Below are positions 18,531 to 27,241 of a stretch of 64,000 nt of DNA, piece by piece. A program made the position numbers and the translations under genes. The notes beneath the pieces were generated by a model. The model had not been told where the DNA came from. It searched no databases and saw nothing but the letters and a program-made list of their open reading frames with translations. Positions within the stretch are counted from its first letter, which is position 1. The number at the start of each line of letters is the position of its first letter. Source of the DNA: Frankia casuarinae (GTDB lineage: Bacteria > Actinomycetota > Actinomycetes > Frankiales > Frankiaceae); assembly GCF_000013345.1 (NCBI RefSeq), contig NC_007777.1:2542001-2606000 (forward strand), read 5' to 3'.

Positions 18531-20075
18531 ATGCTCAGGCCTATGCGTCGGAAAGGTGCTTTCTCAGTCAGGTTCGGCTGGCCCGCGGCGTACGCGGTGC
18601 TCGCCGCCGGTCTACTCGCTGCGTGTTCCGTGAGCGGCTCGCCGCCGGCGGGGAGCGCGACCTCGTCGGCCCGGACCGGCCCCTCGTGGGCGGTGACGGC
18701 TACCCGGGAGCCGTTGACGACTGCCAGTGGCTCGGCGGTGTCGCATGACACCGAGGTCATGGCACTGGCCAGCCAGGGCGGTCGCCTGTTCGCGGCGACC
18801 GACCAGTGGGAGTACCCGGGCGCTCCCGCCGCTGGCCAGATCCTGGTCAAAGACGCGGCGGACGCTCCCTGGCGGGTGTTCGAGCAGACAGGGTCGCTTC
18901 GCGTGCAGGCCCTGGACTCGTTCCCCATCCCGGCCGACCAGGGCCTGGGAGCCGGGCACTCGCTGCTCGTCACGCAGGCGGTCGTGAACGGGCGTTCGGA
19001 GATCCAGTGGCTGCTCGACGGGGCCGGCTCGTTCGCGCCGGACGACGCGTTCGTCCTGCCGTCAACGGCCGCGGCCGTGCGGTCGTTCGGCGCGCACGAG
19101 TCGGCTGGCGTGTGGTCCGTGTACGCCGGCGCCGAACCAACCGGGATCCTGCGCGCGACGTGGTCGCCGATCCGGCACACGCTGGTGTTCGACCCGGTAT
19201 CGGAGCTGACGGCCCCGCCTCCCAACTCACCCGGGCTGAAGACCCAGAAGGTGACCGGGTTCGCCGACTGTGGCGGCGCGCTCTACGTCACGATCAACAC
19301 GACGCTCTATCGCCGCAACGACGGGGCAGTCCAGCCGGGAACCGCCCGCTGGGCCGCCGTCTATCAGGAGCCACCGGTAGGCGCCCGCAACAGTGGGCTG
19401 CGGGGGCTGACCTGTGTCACCCACGACGGCGCGCCAGCACTGCTGACCTCCACCGAGGGCGATGGTGATGCCTTCCGGTTCGACCACCTACCCGCGGGAC
19501 AGGTCGGCGGCCCTGCACCCGGGCCCGGGCAGGCCGCGGCCGGTCTGTCGCCGGCGCTGGAATTCGACCCGGGTCCCGCGTTGCGCCAACTGCTGGCGGA
19601 GCAGGGGACGACGGTGCCGGCGACCGGCAACGGCTCGATCGACTACGTGATCGCCGCCTACAACAACTTCGAGACGATCGACGCCGACGGGGCCTCCCGC
19701 CAGTTCTTCGGCGTCGAGCATGCCTACGCCGGCGGTTGCCCGCCGAGCAGGACGTGCGGCCCGACGGCATCGCGCGCGGCGACTTTCGACGCCCAGGCCG
19801 TCTTCGCCGTCAGAACCGACACGGGCGGCACGCCGTCCTACGTGCTACGCGCCCTGGACGGGCCTGACTTCACCCCTGCCGGCCCGGTCGGCAAGCCGAT
19901 CAGGTCCGGGCAGGCGTTCGTTGCGATCAGAACCATCAAGCGGTCGCCCTTCGACGCCGGCCGTATCTACTTCGCCGGCTATGACGCCAATTTCTATCCC
20001 GCCGACGGGACCGCCTGGGCCGCAAGCGCGCCGCTGACCGCCGTCGACGCCAGCATGAACGGAGAACGATCATGA
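18531..20075 (+). CDS. Lipoprotein of unknown function, operon with sulfatase
   Basis: The protein has 514 residues. The lipobox is clear: basic MRRKGAFSVRF, a hydrophobic core AYAVLAAGLLAAC and lipid-bearing Cys about residue 32, followed by SVSGSPPAGSATSS. The mature domain has repeated blocks such as GGRLFAATDQWEYPG and GALYVTINTTLYRRND, with aromatic and Gly/Asp turns that suggest a beta-propeller (inference). No catalytic motif is visible. The stop codon overlaps the sulfatase start (ATGA), so the two are coupled. It could present or sense the sulfatase substrate on the cell surface. ATG 18543 is an alternative start. Confidence 0.78.
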   Translation: MLRPMRRKGAFSVRFGWPAAYAVLAAGLLAACSVSGSPPAGSATSSARTGPSWAVTATREPLTTASGSAVSHDTEVMALASQGGRLFAATDQWEYPGAPAAGQILVKDAADAPWRVFEQTGSLRVQALDSFPIPADQGLGAGHSLLVTQAVVNGRSEIQWLLDGAGSFAPDDAFVLPSTAAAVRSFGAHESAGVWSVYAGAEPTGILRATWSPIRHTLVFDPVSELTAPPPNSPGLKTQKVTGFADCGGALYVTINTTLYRRNDGAVQPGTARWAAVYQEPPVGARNSGLRGLTCVTHDGAPALLTSTEGDGDAFRFDHLPAGQVGGPAPGPGQAAAGLSPALEFDPGPALRQLLAEQGTTVPATGNGSIDYVIAAYNNFETIDADGASRQFFGVEHAYAGGCPPSRTCGPTASRAATFDAQAVFAVRTDTGGTPSYVLRALDGPDFTPAGPVGKPIRSGQAFVAIRTIKRSPFDAGRIYFAGYDANFYPADGTAWAASAPLTAVDASMNGERS

Positions 20076-21646
20076 AACTGTGGCGACGAGAGCACCACGA
20101 CTCCGCTTCCCGACGCCGTCCCCGCTCTCGACGGCGGCTGGTGGCGGCCACGGCCACGGCCACGGCCTCGCTGGCGCTGGCGGCGGGCGCCTGCGGCGGT
20201 TCGGCCGCGCCGGCCACAACGGCGAGCGCGGCCCGCCCGAACATCGTCTTCATCCTCACGGACGACCTGTCCTGGAACCTGGTCACCGACCAGATCGCGC
20301 CGCACATCACCGCCCTGGAAAGGCAGGGCGAGACGTTCGACCACTACTTCGTGACCGACTCGCTGTGCTGCCCGTCCCGGTCGTCGATCTTCACCGGCCT
20401 CCTCCCTCACGACACCAAGGTCGAGACCAACCTGTCCCCTGACGGCGGCTACGGGAAGTTCCAACAGGAGGGCCTCGCCGGCAGGACCTTCGCCGTCGCG
20501 CTGCAGGCGGCGGGATACCAGACCTCGATGCTCGGCAAGTACCTCAACGGCTACGGCGACCCCACCATCACCCCGACCACCGGACCCGTCCCGCGCGGCT
20601 GGTCCGACTGGCACGTCAGCAACACCACCGGCTACGCGGAGCTCAACTTCGACCAGAACGACAACGGCGTCGTGCGCCACTACGCCGGCCAGGACAACTA
20701 CGGCGTGGACGTGCTCAACGCCGACGCCCAGGCGTTCATCCGACGCTCGGCCGGGAAGCCGTTCGCCCTGGAGGTGGCTACCTACGCCCCCCACCAGCCG
20801 TACACACCGGCGCCGCGCAACGCGGACGACTTCCCCGGCCTGACCGAGCCACGCGACCCGTCCTTCAACACCAACAACACCGACGCACCGGCCTGGCTCG
20901 GCCAACGCGCCCCTCTCGCCCCGTCAGTGCTCACGAACCTGGACCAGGCCTACCGCGAGCGTGCCCAGGCCGTCGAGTCCGTCGACAAACTGGTAGGCGA
21001 CACGGAGGCGACGCTCGCCGCCGAGCACCTGCTCGACAACACCTACTTCGTCTTCAGCTCCGACAACGGCTACCACCTCGGCCAGCACCGCCTCGTCAGA
21101 GGCAAGCAGACCGCCTTCGACACCGACATCCGCGTGCCCCTGATCGTCACCGGGCCCGGCGTCCCCCACGGCCGGGTGATCTCCCAGGTCGCTCAGAACG
21201 TCGACCTTTACCCCACCTTCACCGACCTCGCCGGCGCCACCCCGGCCAGGCCCGTTGACGGGCGCAGTCTCGTCCCGCTGCTGCGCCCCGCGACGGAGCC
21301 GCCATCCTGGCGCACGATCGCGCTCGTCGAACACTTCGGCCAGGCGAGCGACCCCGCCGACCCCGACCACGAACCCGGCGGCAGCAACCCGACGACCTAC
21401 GAGGCGATCCGGATCTCAGCGCCACACCTCGCGCACTTCGACGGGCCAGTCGAAGCGGTCTACGTGGAGTATAACGACTCCAAACACGAGATCGAGTACT
21501 ACGACATCACGAAAGACCCCTACGAGATCAACAACGTCGCGGGCGCGCTCACCGGGGCGCAGCGCGCCGAACTACACACGGTCCTTGCCGGCCTCGGAAA
21601 CTGCCACACCCAGGCCGCCTGCGCCGCCGCCGGTCTGCCGATATGA
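20072..21646 (+). CDS. Secreted or lipid-anchored sulfatase
   Basis: This 524-residue enzyme hydrolyses sulfate esters, probably of a sulfated sugar; the closest pattern I recall is N-acetylglucosamine-6-sulfatase. The N-terminus is basic, followed by ATASLALAAGACGG, a lipobox-like segment. PNIVFILTDDLSWNL gives the metal-binding Asp pair. The active-site motif C-x-P-S-R is present in SLCCPSRSSIFTG, so a cysteine must be converted to formylglycine by a generating enzyme that is not in this window. FVFSSDNGYHLGQHRL is the second metal-binding region. It is translationally coupled to the lipoprotein and probably controlled by the MarR protein. Confidence 0.9.
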   Translation: MKLWRREHHDSASRRRPRSRRRLVAATATATASLALAAGACGGSAAPATTASAARPNIVFILTDDLSWNLVTDQIAPHITALERQGETFDHYFVTDSLCCPSRSSIFTGLLPHDTKVETNLSPDGGYGKFQQEGLAGRTFAVALQAAGYQTSMLGKYLNGYGDPTITPTTGPVPRGWSDWHVSNTTGYAELNFDQNDNGVVRHYAGQDNYGVDVLNADAQAFIRRSAGKPFALEVATYAPHQPYTPAPRNADDFPGLTEPRDPSFNTNNTDAPAWLGQRAPLAPSVLTNLDQAYRERAQAVESVDKLVGDTEATLAAEHLLDNTYFVFSSDNGYHLGQHRLVRGKQTAFDTDIRVPLIVTGPGVPHGRVISQVAQNVDLYPTFTDLAGATPARPVDGRSLVPLLRPATEPPSWRTIALVEHFGQASDPADPDHEPGGSNPTTYEAIRISAPHLAHFDGPVEAVYVEYNDSKHEIEYYDITKDPYEINNVAGALTGAQRAELHTVLAGLGNCHTQAACAAAGLPI

Positions 21647-21943
21647 CAACGGCCACTCCCGACCTGGATCTCGTCCCGGCTGGGCGAAGTCGAGCCTGGC
21701 CAGCAAGCCCGACGGCAGCACCGCACGCAACTGCGACGCCGCGTTCGACGGCGTCCCCAGGATCCGGCGGCACACCGCGTCATGAGGCGGGGACGAACAC
21801 GACATGACAACACCCTACCGATACCCACCGGAGCACCCACTCCACCACGACAGTCAAGCACCGGCCCTGACCACTGCCCCGTCGCTCCTCACGACCACCC
21901 GCGGCTGAAACGGAACGCTCGACCAGGCCGGTCAGCTACGGCA

Positions 21944-22165
21944 TCAGGCTGGCGGCGACCGTGCCCCCAACTCCGAGCAGGCCTCTCGTGCCCCGGCATC
22001 CGCCTCACCGACGATCGACAGGGGCTCGCGCAGGCGCTTCCACTTCAGCCCGGTCGCGATCGCCTCGACGCCACGGACCGCGCCGGTCGTGTCGCTGTTC
22101 CCATGGACGTAAAGGGCGTACGGACGACCCACAGTCGCTTCCAAGACCGGGTAATAGATCTGGTC
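21944..22165 (-). pseudogene. C-terminal fragment of a flavodoxin/NADPH-FMN-reductase-type gene
   Basis: The 73 codons encode DQIYYPVLEATVGRPYALYV, then HGNSDTTGAVRGVEAIATGL and a Ala/Gly-rich end. I recognise this as the end of a flavodoxin-family protein. The N-terminal FMN-binding half is missing. The break is at 22159-22178, a 20-bp sequence repeated at 24355, so the loss is linked to that rearrangement. Confidence 0.55.
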
Positions 22166-22178
22166 GCAGCACCCTCGC
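22159..22178. repeat. 20-bp direct repeat, copy 1
   Basis: tctggtcgcagcaccctcgc, identical to 24355-24374 in the same orientation. The two copies enclose the pip and MntA/HepT segment. Confidence 0.9.
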
Positions 22179-22220
22179 CAAGGTAGGGGTCGGTGAACCG
22201 TCACGGGCCACCTCCTCGGG

Positions 22221-23186
22221 TCAGTGTCCGTTCGTGCTGAACCGTTCGGTCGCCTCGATGATGGCGTTCTGGGTCGCGGGGCTGCCCGTGTGGCCTGCAT
22301 TGTCGATGATCTTCAGTTCCGCGTCGGGCCATGCCTTGGCGAGATCCCAGGCGGTCTTGAGCGGGCTGGCAAGGTCAAGTCGGCCGTGGATCAACACCGA
22401 GGGAATCCCGGCCAGCCGGTGAGCGTCGCGTAGCAACTGCCCGTCCTCCAGCCAGGCGTTGTTTGCAAAGTAGTGCGTGCAGATGCGGACGAAGGCCACG
22501 AGCGCATCGTCGGGTTTGCTGCTGTACTGGCCTGGCGCCCCAAGCGCTTCGTGCGCGATGACGGCGTCTTCCCAGGCGCACCAGGCCCGCGCCGCGGTGA
22601 TTCTTATCGCCTCGTCGGGGCTGCCCAACAGCCGGTTGTAGGCAGCAACGAGACTGCCGTCCCAGTCGTCCTTCGGCACGGCGTCGCGGAACGCTTCCCA
22701 GGCGGCTGGCAGCAGGCGCCCGACGCCGCGGTAGAGCCAGTCGATTTCTTCGGGCCGGGTCATGGTGACTCCGACGATGATGATCTCGGAGACCCGTTCA
22801 GGGTAGCGCTCGGCGTAGGCGAGTATCAGCGTCGAGCCCCATGAGCTGCCGTAAAAGAGCCACCGGTCGATGCCGAGATGTTCGCGGAGCCTCTCCATGT
22901 CGGCGATCAGGTGCCGGGTGGTGTTGTGTTCCAGGCTGACGGTCGCGTCGCTGGCGTGCGGTCGGCTCTGGCCGCAGCCACGCTGGTCGAACAGGATGAT
23001 CCGGTAGACGTCCGGATCAAACATCCTGCGGCTGCCGCGGCGCCCGCCGCTGCCGGGACCTCCGTGCACCCACAACGCCGGCTTGCCGTCTGGGTTGCCG
23101 CTGGTTTCCCAATAGATCTGGTTGTCCTCGCCTACATCGAGGAAGCCGTGCGCGTATGGCTCGATAGGCCGGTACGGCTGCCCCAT
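22221..23186 (-). CDS. pip: Proline iminopeptidase (peptidase family S33)
   Basis: This alpha/beta-hydrolase removes N-terminal proline from peptides in the cytoplasm. The product has 321 residues. WVHGGPGSGG forms the oxyanion region, FDQRGCGQSRPH follows, and the nucleophile serine is in FYGSSWGSTL. The acid and histidine fit VLIHGRLDLASP and NAGHTG. I chose ATG 23186 because GGAGGGAG lies 6-9 bases upstream. The start region abuts a fragment of an IS256-type transposase. The gene lies inside an accessory segment and may have been acquired. Confidence 0.92.
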   Translation of the reverse strand: MGQPYRPIEPYAHGFLDVGEDNQIYWETSGNPDGKPALWVHGGPGSGGRRGSRRMFDPDVYRIILFDQRGCGQSRPHASDATVSLEHNTTRHLIADMERLREHLGIDRWLFYGSSWGSTLILAYAERYPERVSEIIIVGVTMTRPEEIDWLYRGVGRLLPAAWEAFRDAVPKDDWDGSLVAAYNRLLGSPDEAIRITAARAWCAWEDAVIAHEALGAPGQYSSKPDDALVAFVRICTHYFANNAWLEDGQLLRDAHRLAGIPSVLIHGRLDLASPLKTAWDLAKAWPDAELKIIDNAGHTGSPATQNAIIEATERFSTNGH

Positions 23187-23204
23187 CTGATGCTCCCTCC
23201 GATG

Positions 23205-23308
23205 CATCGCGCTCGCCGGCCAACTCCGCCAGGTACGCGTCGGCCTCGGCCTCCAGCGCGTCGGCCAGCATCCGTCGCGCGCTCTCGCACACGATCTTCG
23301 ATCGGCGA
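23205..23308 (-). pseudogene. N-terminal fragment of an IS256-family transposase
   Basis: The minus strand encodes ARRMLADALEAEADAYLAEL followed by AGERDAS. This is the start pattern of mutator-type (IS256) transposases (LAEALEAEVDAYI...). Only about 35 codons remain, just upstream of pip. Confidence 0.5.
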
Positions 23309-23583
23309 GGGTGCCGCCGAGTCACCGTCTTCCGCAACCGGCTGCGACTACCGTCAGCACGGGCATACCCTTCCCGACTGACGCGGCAACGTCGGCCTGT
23401 TTGAGGACCTGAACCGCGATCACCGGAAGGGTACACGCTCCCGGCTGACCCACAGACCTCAACCATCGCTCTCGTCGCCTGGCGCGATACCGTACGAATC
23501 GGGCAGACCCCGCTTCCGGTCGAGGCCGTGGGTCCACTCGGTGCGGCGTAGGGTCGGGCACAATGTCCCCGGAGGAGGTGGGC

Positions 23584-23895
23584 ATGCATCCGTTGATCGA
23601 GGCTAGGCGGGCGGAGATCCAGGGACTCTGCCGTCGGCTCGGCATCCGCCGCCTCGACCTCTTCGGCTCCGCGACCAGCGATGCGTTTGACCTCGACAGC
23701 AGCGACGTCGACGTCCTCGTCGAGTTCGACGCCGGCCGCGACGGATTCGACTACTACGGCACCTACTTCGCCCTCAAGGAGGGGCTCGAGCGCCTGCTGG
23801 GCCGCGCCGTCGACGTAGTCAGCGTCACCGCCATCCGCAACCCCTACTTCCGCGACCAGGTCATGCGCACCAGGCAGCCCCTGTATGCCGCCTGA
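23584..23895 (+). CDS. mntA: MntA-type nucleotidyltransferase antitoxin
   Basis: The protein has 103 residues from ATG 23584, after GGAGGAGG. The minimal nucleotidyltransferase motif is intact: LDLFGSATSDAFDLDSSDVD with VLVEF after it. In known MntA/HepT systems this enzyme AMPylates a tyrosine next to the HEPN active site and neutralises the toxin. The gene overlaps hepT by 11 bases, the classic arrangement. A 3'-truncated duplicate lies at 16983. Confidence 0.9.
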   Translation: MHPLIEARRAEIQGLCRRLGIRRLDLFGSATSDAFDLDSSDVDVLVEFDAGRDGFDYYGTYFALKEGLERLLGRAVDVVSVTAIRNPYFRDQVMRTRQPLYAA

Positions 23896-24226
23896 CCCAC
23901 GCAAGTACCTCTGGGATGCCGCGAACGCGGCCGAACTCGTCCGGGATTTTGCCCACGGCCAGACCTTCGCCGACTATCAGGCGAACGCGATGCTCCGCGC
24001 CGCCGTCGAACGCGAGTTCGAGATCATCGGAGAGGCCCTCAACCAACTCTCCAAGGTCGCCCCCGACCTCGCCGCCGCGATCCCCGAGCTCCCTCGAATA
24101 GTCGCTTTCCGGAACATCCTCATCCACGGCTACGCCACCGTCGACGACGCCCTCGTCTGGCAGGTACTCCAGGAGAAACTCCCCGAGCTCGAACAAGTGG
24201 TCCGCAGAATGCTGGCGGAAGACTGA
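23885..24226 (+). CDS. hepT: HepT-type HEPN toxin (DUF86)
   Basis: The protein has 113 residues and is helical. The HEPN RNase motif is intact with the tyrosine that MntA modifies: RNILIHGYA, that is Arg-x4-His-x-Tyr. EREFEIIGEALNQLSK is the DUF86 helix. It probably cleaves RNA (tRNA in the studied homologues) when not modified. It forms a type VII toxin-antitoxin pair with the overlapping mntA gene. Confidence 0.92.
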   Translation: MPPDPRKYLWDAANAAELVRDFAHGQTFADYQANAMLRAAVEREFEIIGEALNQLSKVAPDLAAAIPELPRIVAFRNILIHGYATVDDALVWQVLQEKLPELEQVVRRMLAED

Positions 24227-24354
24227 CCCGGCTGCACCGAGGTCGGCCCACCGCCAGGTGAAGCGGCCGCTGCTGCGGAGGCCGGTCTTGGGGTCAGCTG
24301 CGACCCAGATACTCACTTTGTGTGTCCGTACAAGCACCCCGGCTTACGCCAGCC

Positions 24355-24374
24355 TCTGGTCGCAGCACCCTCGC
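24355..24374. repeat. 20-bp direct repeat, copy 2
   Basis: Identical to 22159-22178. It lies between hepT and the IS630 remnant. Confidence 0.9.
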
Positions 24375-24824
24375 TAAGTGGTTGAGCCTGGAAGTCCTTT
24401 GGGGGTGCAGTGATTCAGCTGGGTTCGGCGGGGAGGTGGATGGTGCAGGCGGTGTCGAGGGCGTCCTGGGGGCTCCCGTCGGTGAAACCCCGGTGATCAG
24501 CCGAACGGGAGACCGGAAATCGGTTCTCATGCTCTCCGCGGTCAGCGCCCAGGGAAAGCTTCATTTCATGCTCCAGCAGGGCGGGTCCGTCGACTCCAAG
24601 GTCTTCATAGAATTCTGCCGGAAGCTGCTCCAAGACGACGCTGGAAAGGTCTTCCTCATCGTCGACAACGTCAGTTACCACGATTCGAAGGCTGTCCGTC
24701 GGTTCGTCGCAGGAACAGACGGTAGGCTCCGGATTTTCTTTCTCTCGCCTTATGCCTCCGACACCAACCCGGACGAGTGGGTCTGGAACAACGTGAAGAC
24801 CGCACAGATCGGCCGAAAAATGAT

Positions 24825-26500
24825 GGGTGTAGATCCTTCAGAGTGAGATCGTTGGCTGGATGATCTCGGTTCCCTGGGTTTGGGTTGATCGTGAAAGGGC
24901 TCCTTGCCACTACGTTCGCGGGTGTCGAAGCCAGAACGTGACGTGAGCAAGGAGCCTGGGTGTCAGGGTATGAGGTTGGCTCGGAGAGGGTGTCGGCGGG
25001 TGCGTTCGCCGGGTCGGACGAGCTGTACGGGGCGTTGCGGGCGGGGCTTGCGGGGGCGGAGACCGCGGGCCTGACCCATGAGGGTCTTGAGGTGTGGTTG
25101 GAGGGCCGGGGCCGGGAGCTGCTGCGGTCGCTGTTCCAGGACCATCTTGATCTGCGGTCGGCGCGGGAGGTGCGGCTGGCCGAACCGCCGGCGGGGGTGG
25201 ACGGGGTGGTCCGTACCCGGGTGGAGAAGGCGCATCGGCGGGCGCTGTCGACGGTGTTCGGCCGGGTGGCGGTGAGCAGGCTGGCCTATCGGGCGCCGGG
25301 GCGGCCAACCTGCACCCGGCGGACGGGGTGTTGAACCTGCCGGTGGGGCTGCACTCGCACGGGCTGCGCCGGCTGGTGGCGCTGGAGGCCGCGCGGGGGT
25401 CGTTCGACGCCGCGGTCGCCGCGGTCGCCGCGGTCGCCCGGGCGACCGGGGTGAGGGTCGGTAAGCGCCAGCTTGTCGAGCTGGCCCGGTCGGTGGCGGT
25501 CGACGTGGCCGGTTTCTACACGGCCCCGGTGTGCGGGCCGGTGCCCGACGGGCTGCTGTTGGTGTTGCAGTTCGACGGGAAAGGTGTGGTGATGCGGCCG
25601 GAGGGGCTGCGCCCGGCCACCGCGAAGGCGGCCGCCGCGGGGCGGAAGCTGGCGACACGGCTGTCGCCCGGGGAGAAGAACGGGCGGAAACGGATGGCGG
25701 AGTTGGCCGCGGTCCACGACGTCGTCCCGGTCGTGCGTACCCCGGCTGACGTGCTGCCCCCGCCCGGGGTGACCGGGCCCGACGGGCCGAAGGCCACCGG
25801 AAAGTGGGTGACGGCCTCGGTCGTCGACGACATCGCCACGGTGGTGGCGGCCGGGTTCGACGAGGCCGAACGGCGCGACCCGACCCACGCCCGGACCTGG
25901 ATCGTGCTCGTCGACGGCAACAACACCCAGCTCGACGCCGTCACCGCCGAGGCGGCCCACCGCGGCGTCGTCGTCCACATCGTCGTCGATCTCATCCACG
26001 TCCTGGAATACCTGTGGAAGGCCGCCTGGTCGTTTTTCACCACCGGGGACCCCGACGCCGAGGCCTGGGTCACCGACAAGGCCCGCAAGGTACTGGAAGG
26101 CCGGGCGGGCCAGGTCGCCACCGGCATCCGCCGCCGCGCCACCTACAACGGCTACAACCAGGCCGAACGCAAGGGCGCCGACACCTGCGCCGACTACCTC
26201 GACGCCAAGGCACCCTGGCTTGACTACGCCACCGCCCTGGTGGGCGGCTGGCCGATCGCGACCGGTGTCATCGAGGGAGCCTGCCGCCACCTCGTCAAGG
26301 ACCGGATGGACATCACCGGTGCCCGATGGGGACTCGACGGCGCCGAATCCGTGCTCCTGCTCCGCGCCCTGGTCACCAACGGCGACTTCGACGACTACTG
26401 GAAGTACCACATCGCACAGGAACAGCACCGCAACCACCGCAACCAGTACGCCGACAACCGCATACCGCCCTGATCAACTCACTTCACAAGAACTGCACCC
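24825..26500 (+). mobile_element. ISKra4-family insertion sequence with 9-bp target duplication
   Basis: The element is 1676 bp long. Both sides carry the duplicated target aaaaatgat (24816-24824 and 26501-26509). The ends are imperfect inverted repeats: gggtgtagatccttcagagt on the left and gggtgcagttcttgtgaagt reading in from the right, each then followed by gag. It carries one transposase gene on the plus strand with a frameshift. A second inverted pair (ggctccttgc 24898-24907, gcaaggagcc 24948-24957) lies just before the transposase start. Confidence 0.9.
24960..26473 (+). pseudogene. ISKra4-family transposase, one frameshift
   Basis: The first frame (24960-25334) encodes SDELYGALRAGLAGAETAGL and EKAHRRALSTVFGRVAVSRL. 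The second (25328-26473) continues LPVGLHSHGLRRLVALEAAR. It then has WIVLVDGNNTQLD, IVVDLIHVLEYLWKAAW, the Glu-bearing ATGVIEGACRHLVKDRMDIT and NGDFDDYWKYH. These are hallmarks of ISKra4 transposases. The shift lies in a run of four G at 25298-25301. A fifth G would restore one frame of about 505 codons. It may be real decay or a homopolymer error. Confidence 0.85.
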
Positions 26501-27241
26501 AAAAATGATTACATCGGTCTCGGATCTTTACTCCAACGCCCTCACCGCACTTCGCAGGCTCCAGGAGAACTCTGCGCTTGTCATCGGCTTCTTCGGTGAC
26601 CCCCACCTCGCCTACATCCGCTGGTAGCCGGTCCAGCTACTTTCGTTCTCCTTAGTGTGCGCCCAGCGGGACGGGAGGTGAAGCCGTGAGGTAGCGGTGG
26701 ATCCTGCTGTTCGTAAGCTCACCGTCGCTTGCCGGTGAAAGTCCGGTCCGGGTAGCTGCCAGGAGGCCCGGTAGCAGGCTGGCGGCTTCGTCTGGAAACG
26801 GGCGGGGTCGAAGCCCAGCGTCAAAGGCCCTGTGAGAGGGGGAGCGAGAGCGCGGTCCGTAGCATAAAGCGAAGCCTGCGGCGTCGTGAGGATCCTGCCC
26901 TCCGGGGTGGGAAAGGGAGTGCCGAGCCTCTCACTATCGGGGCGAAGGCCACGGAAGCGGCGAAGATCCTGGAATTGCAGCCGTGAGGAACTCCCCGGCG
27001 TATGGGGCGCGGAACGTGCTGACAGTGGCGGTGGGAACTGGGGAGGCCCTCCCCGGCCCGGCAGTCTACGGAAAGCTGCCGGAGAACCGTGCCCTATAAC
27101 CGGAGATCCCGGGAAGTGGGTGGCGGGCCGGGTGGGCGTCGGAGGCGGCCATATTACCGTTCGAGCCGGCCGGACAACATAACCGGCGGTGAGGGAAGGG
27201 CCGCTGCTTCGTCGACGCGTGGAGTTGGAAGGAGGGGCTCG

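Larger units (their letters stand above)
24456..26627 (+). pseudogene. IS630-family transposase gene split by an ISKra4 element
   Basis: The 5' part (to 24824) encodes VGETPVISRTGDRKSVLMLS and KVFLIVDNVSYHDSKAVRRF, the IS630 DDE region, with SDTNPDEWVWNNVK holding the final Glu. The first catalytic Asp and the N-terminal DNA-binding part are missing. The ISKra4 element is inserted inside this gene. Beyond it, 26501-26627 continues in the same frame with SDLYSNALTALRRLQENSAL then GFFGDPHLAYIRW and a stop, the typical IS630 C-terminus. Removing 24825-26500 and one 9-bp target copy restores a continuous reading frame. Confidence 0.88.

Noticed and set aside
24403-26500. gggtgcagt at 24403 as the left end of the ISKra4 element
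   Set aside because: It is inverted relative to actgcaccc at 26492, but the 9-bp target duplication and the restored IS630 frame place the true left end at 24825.
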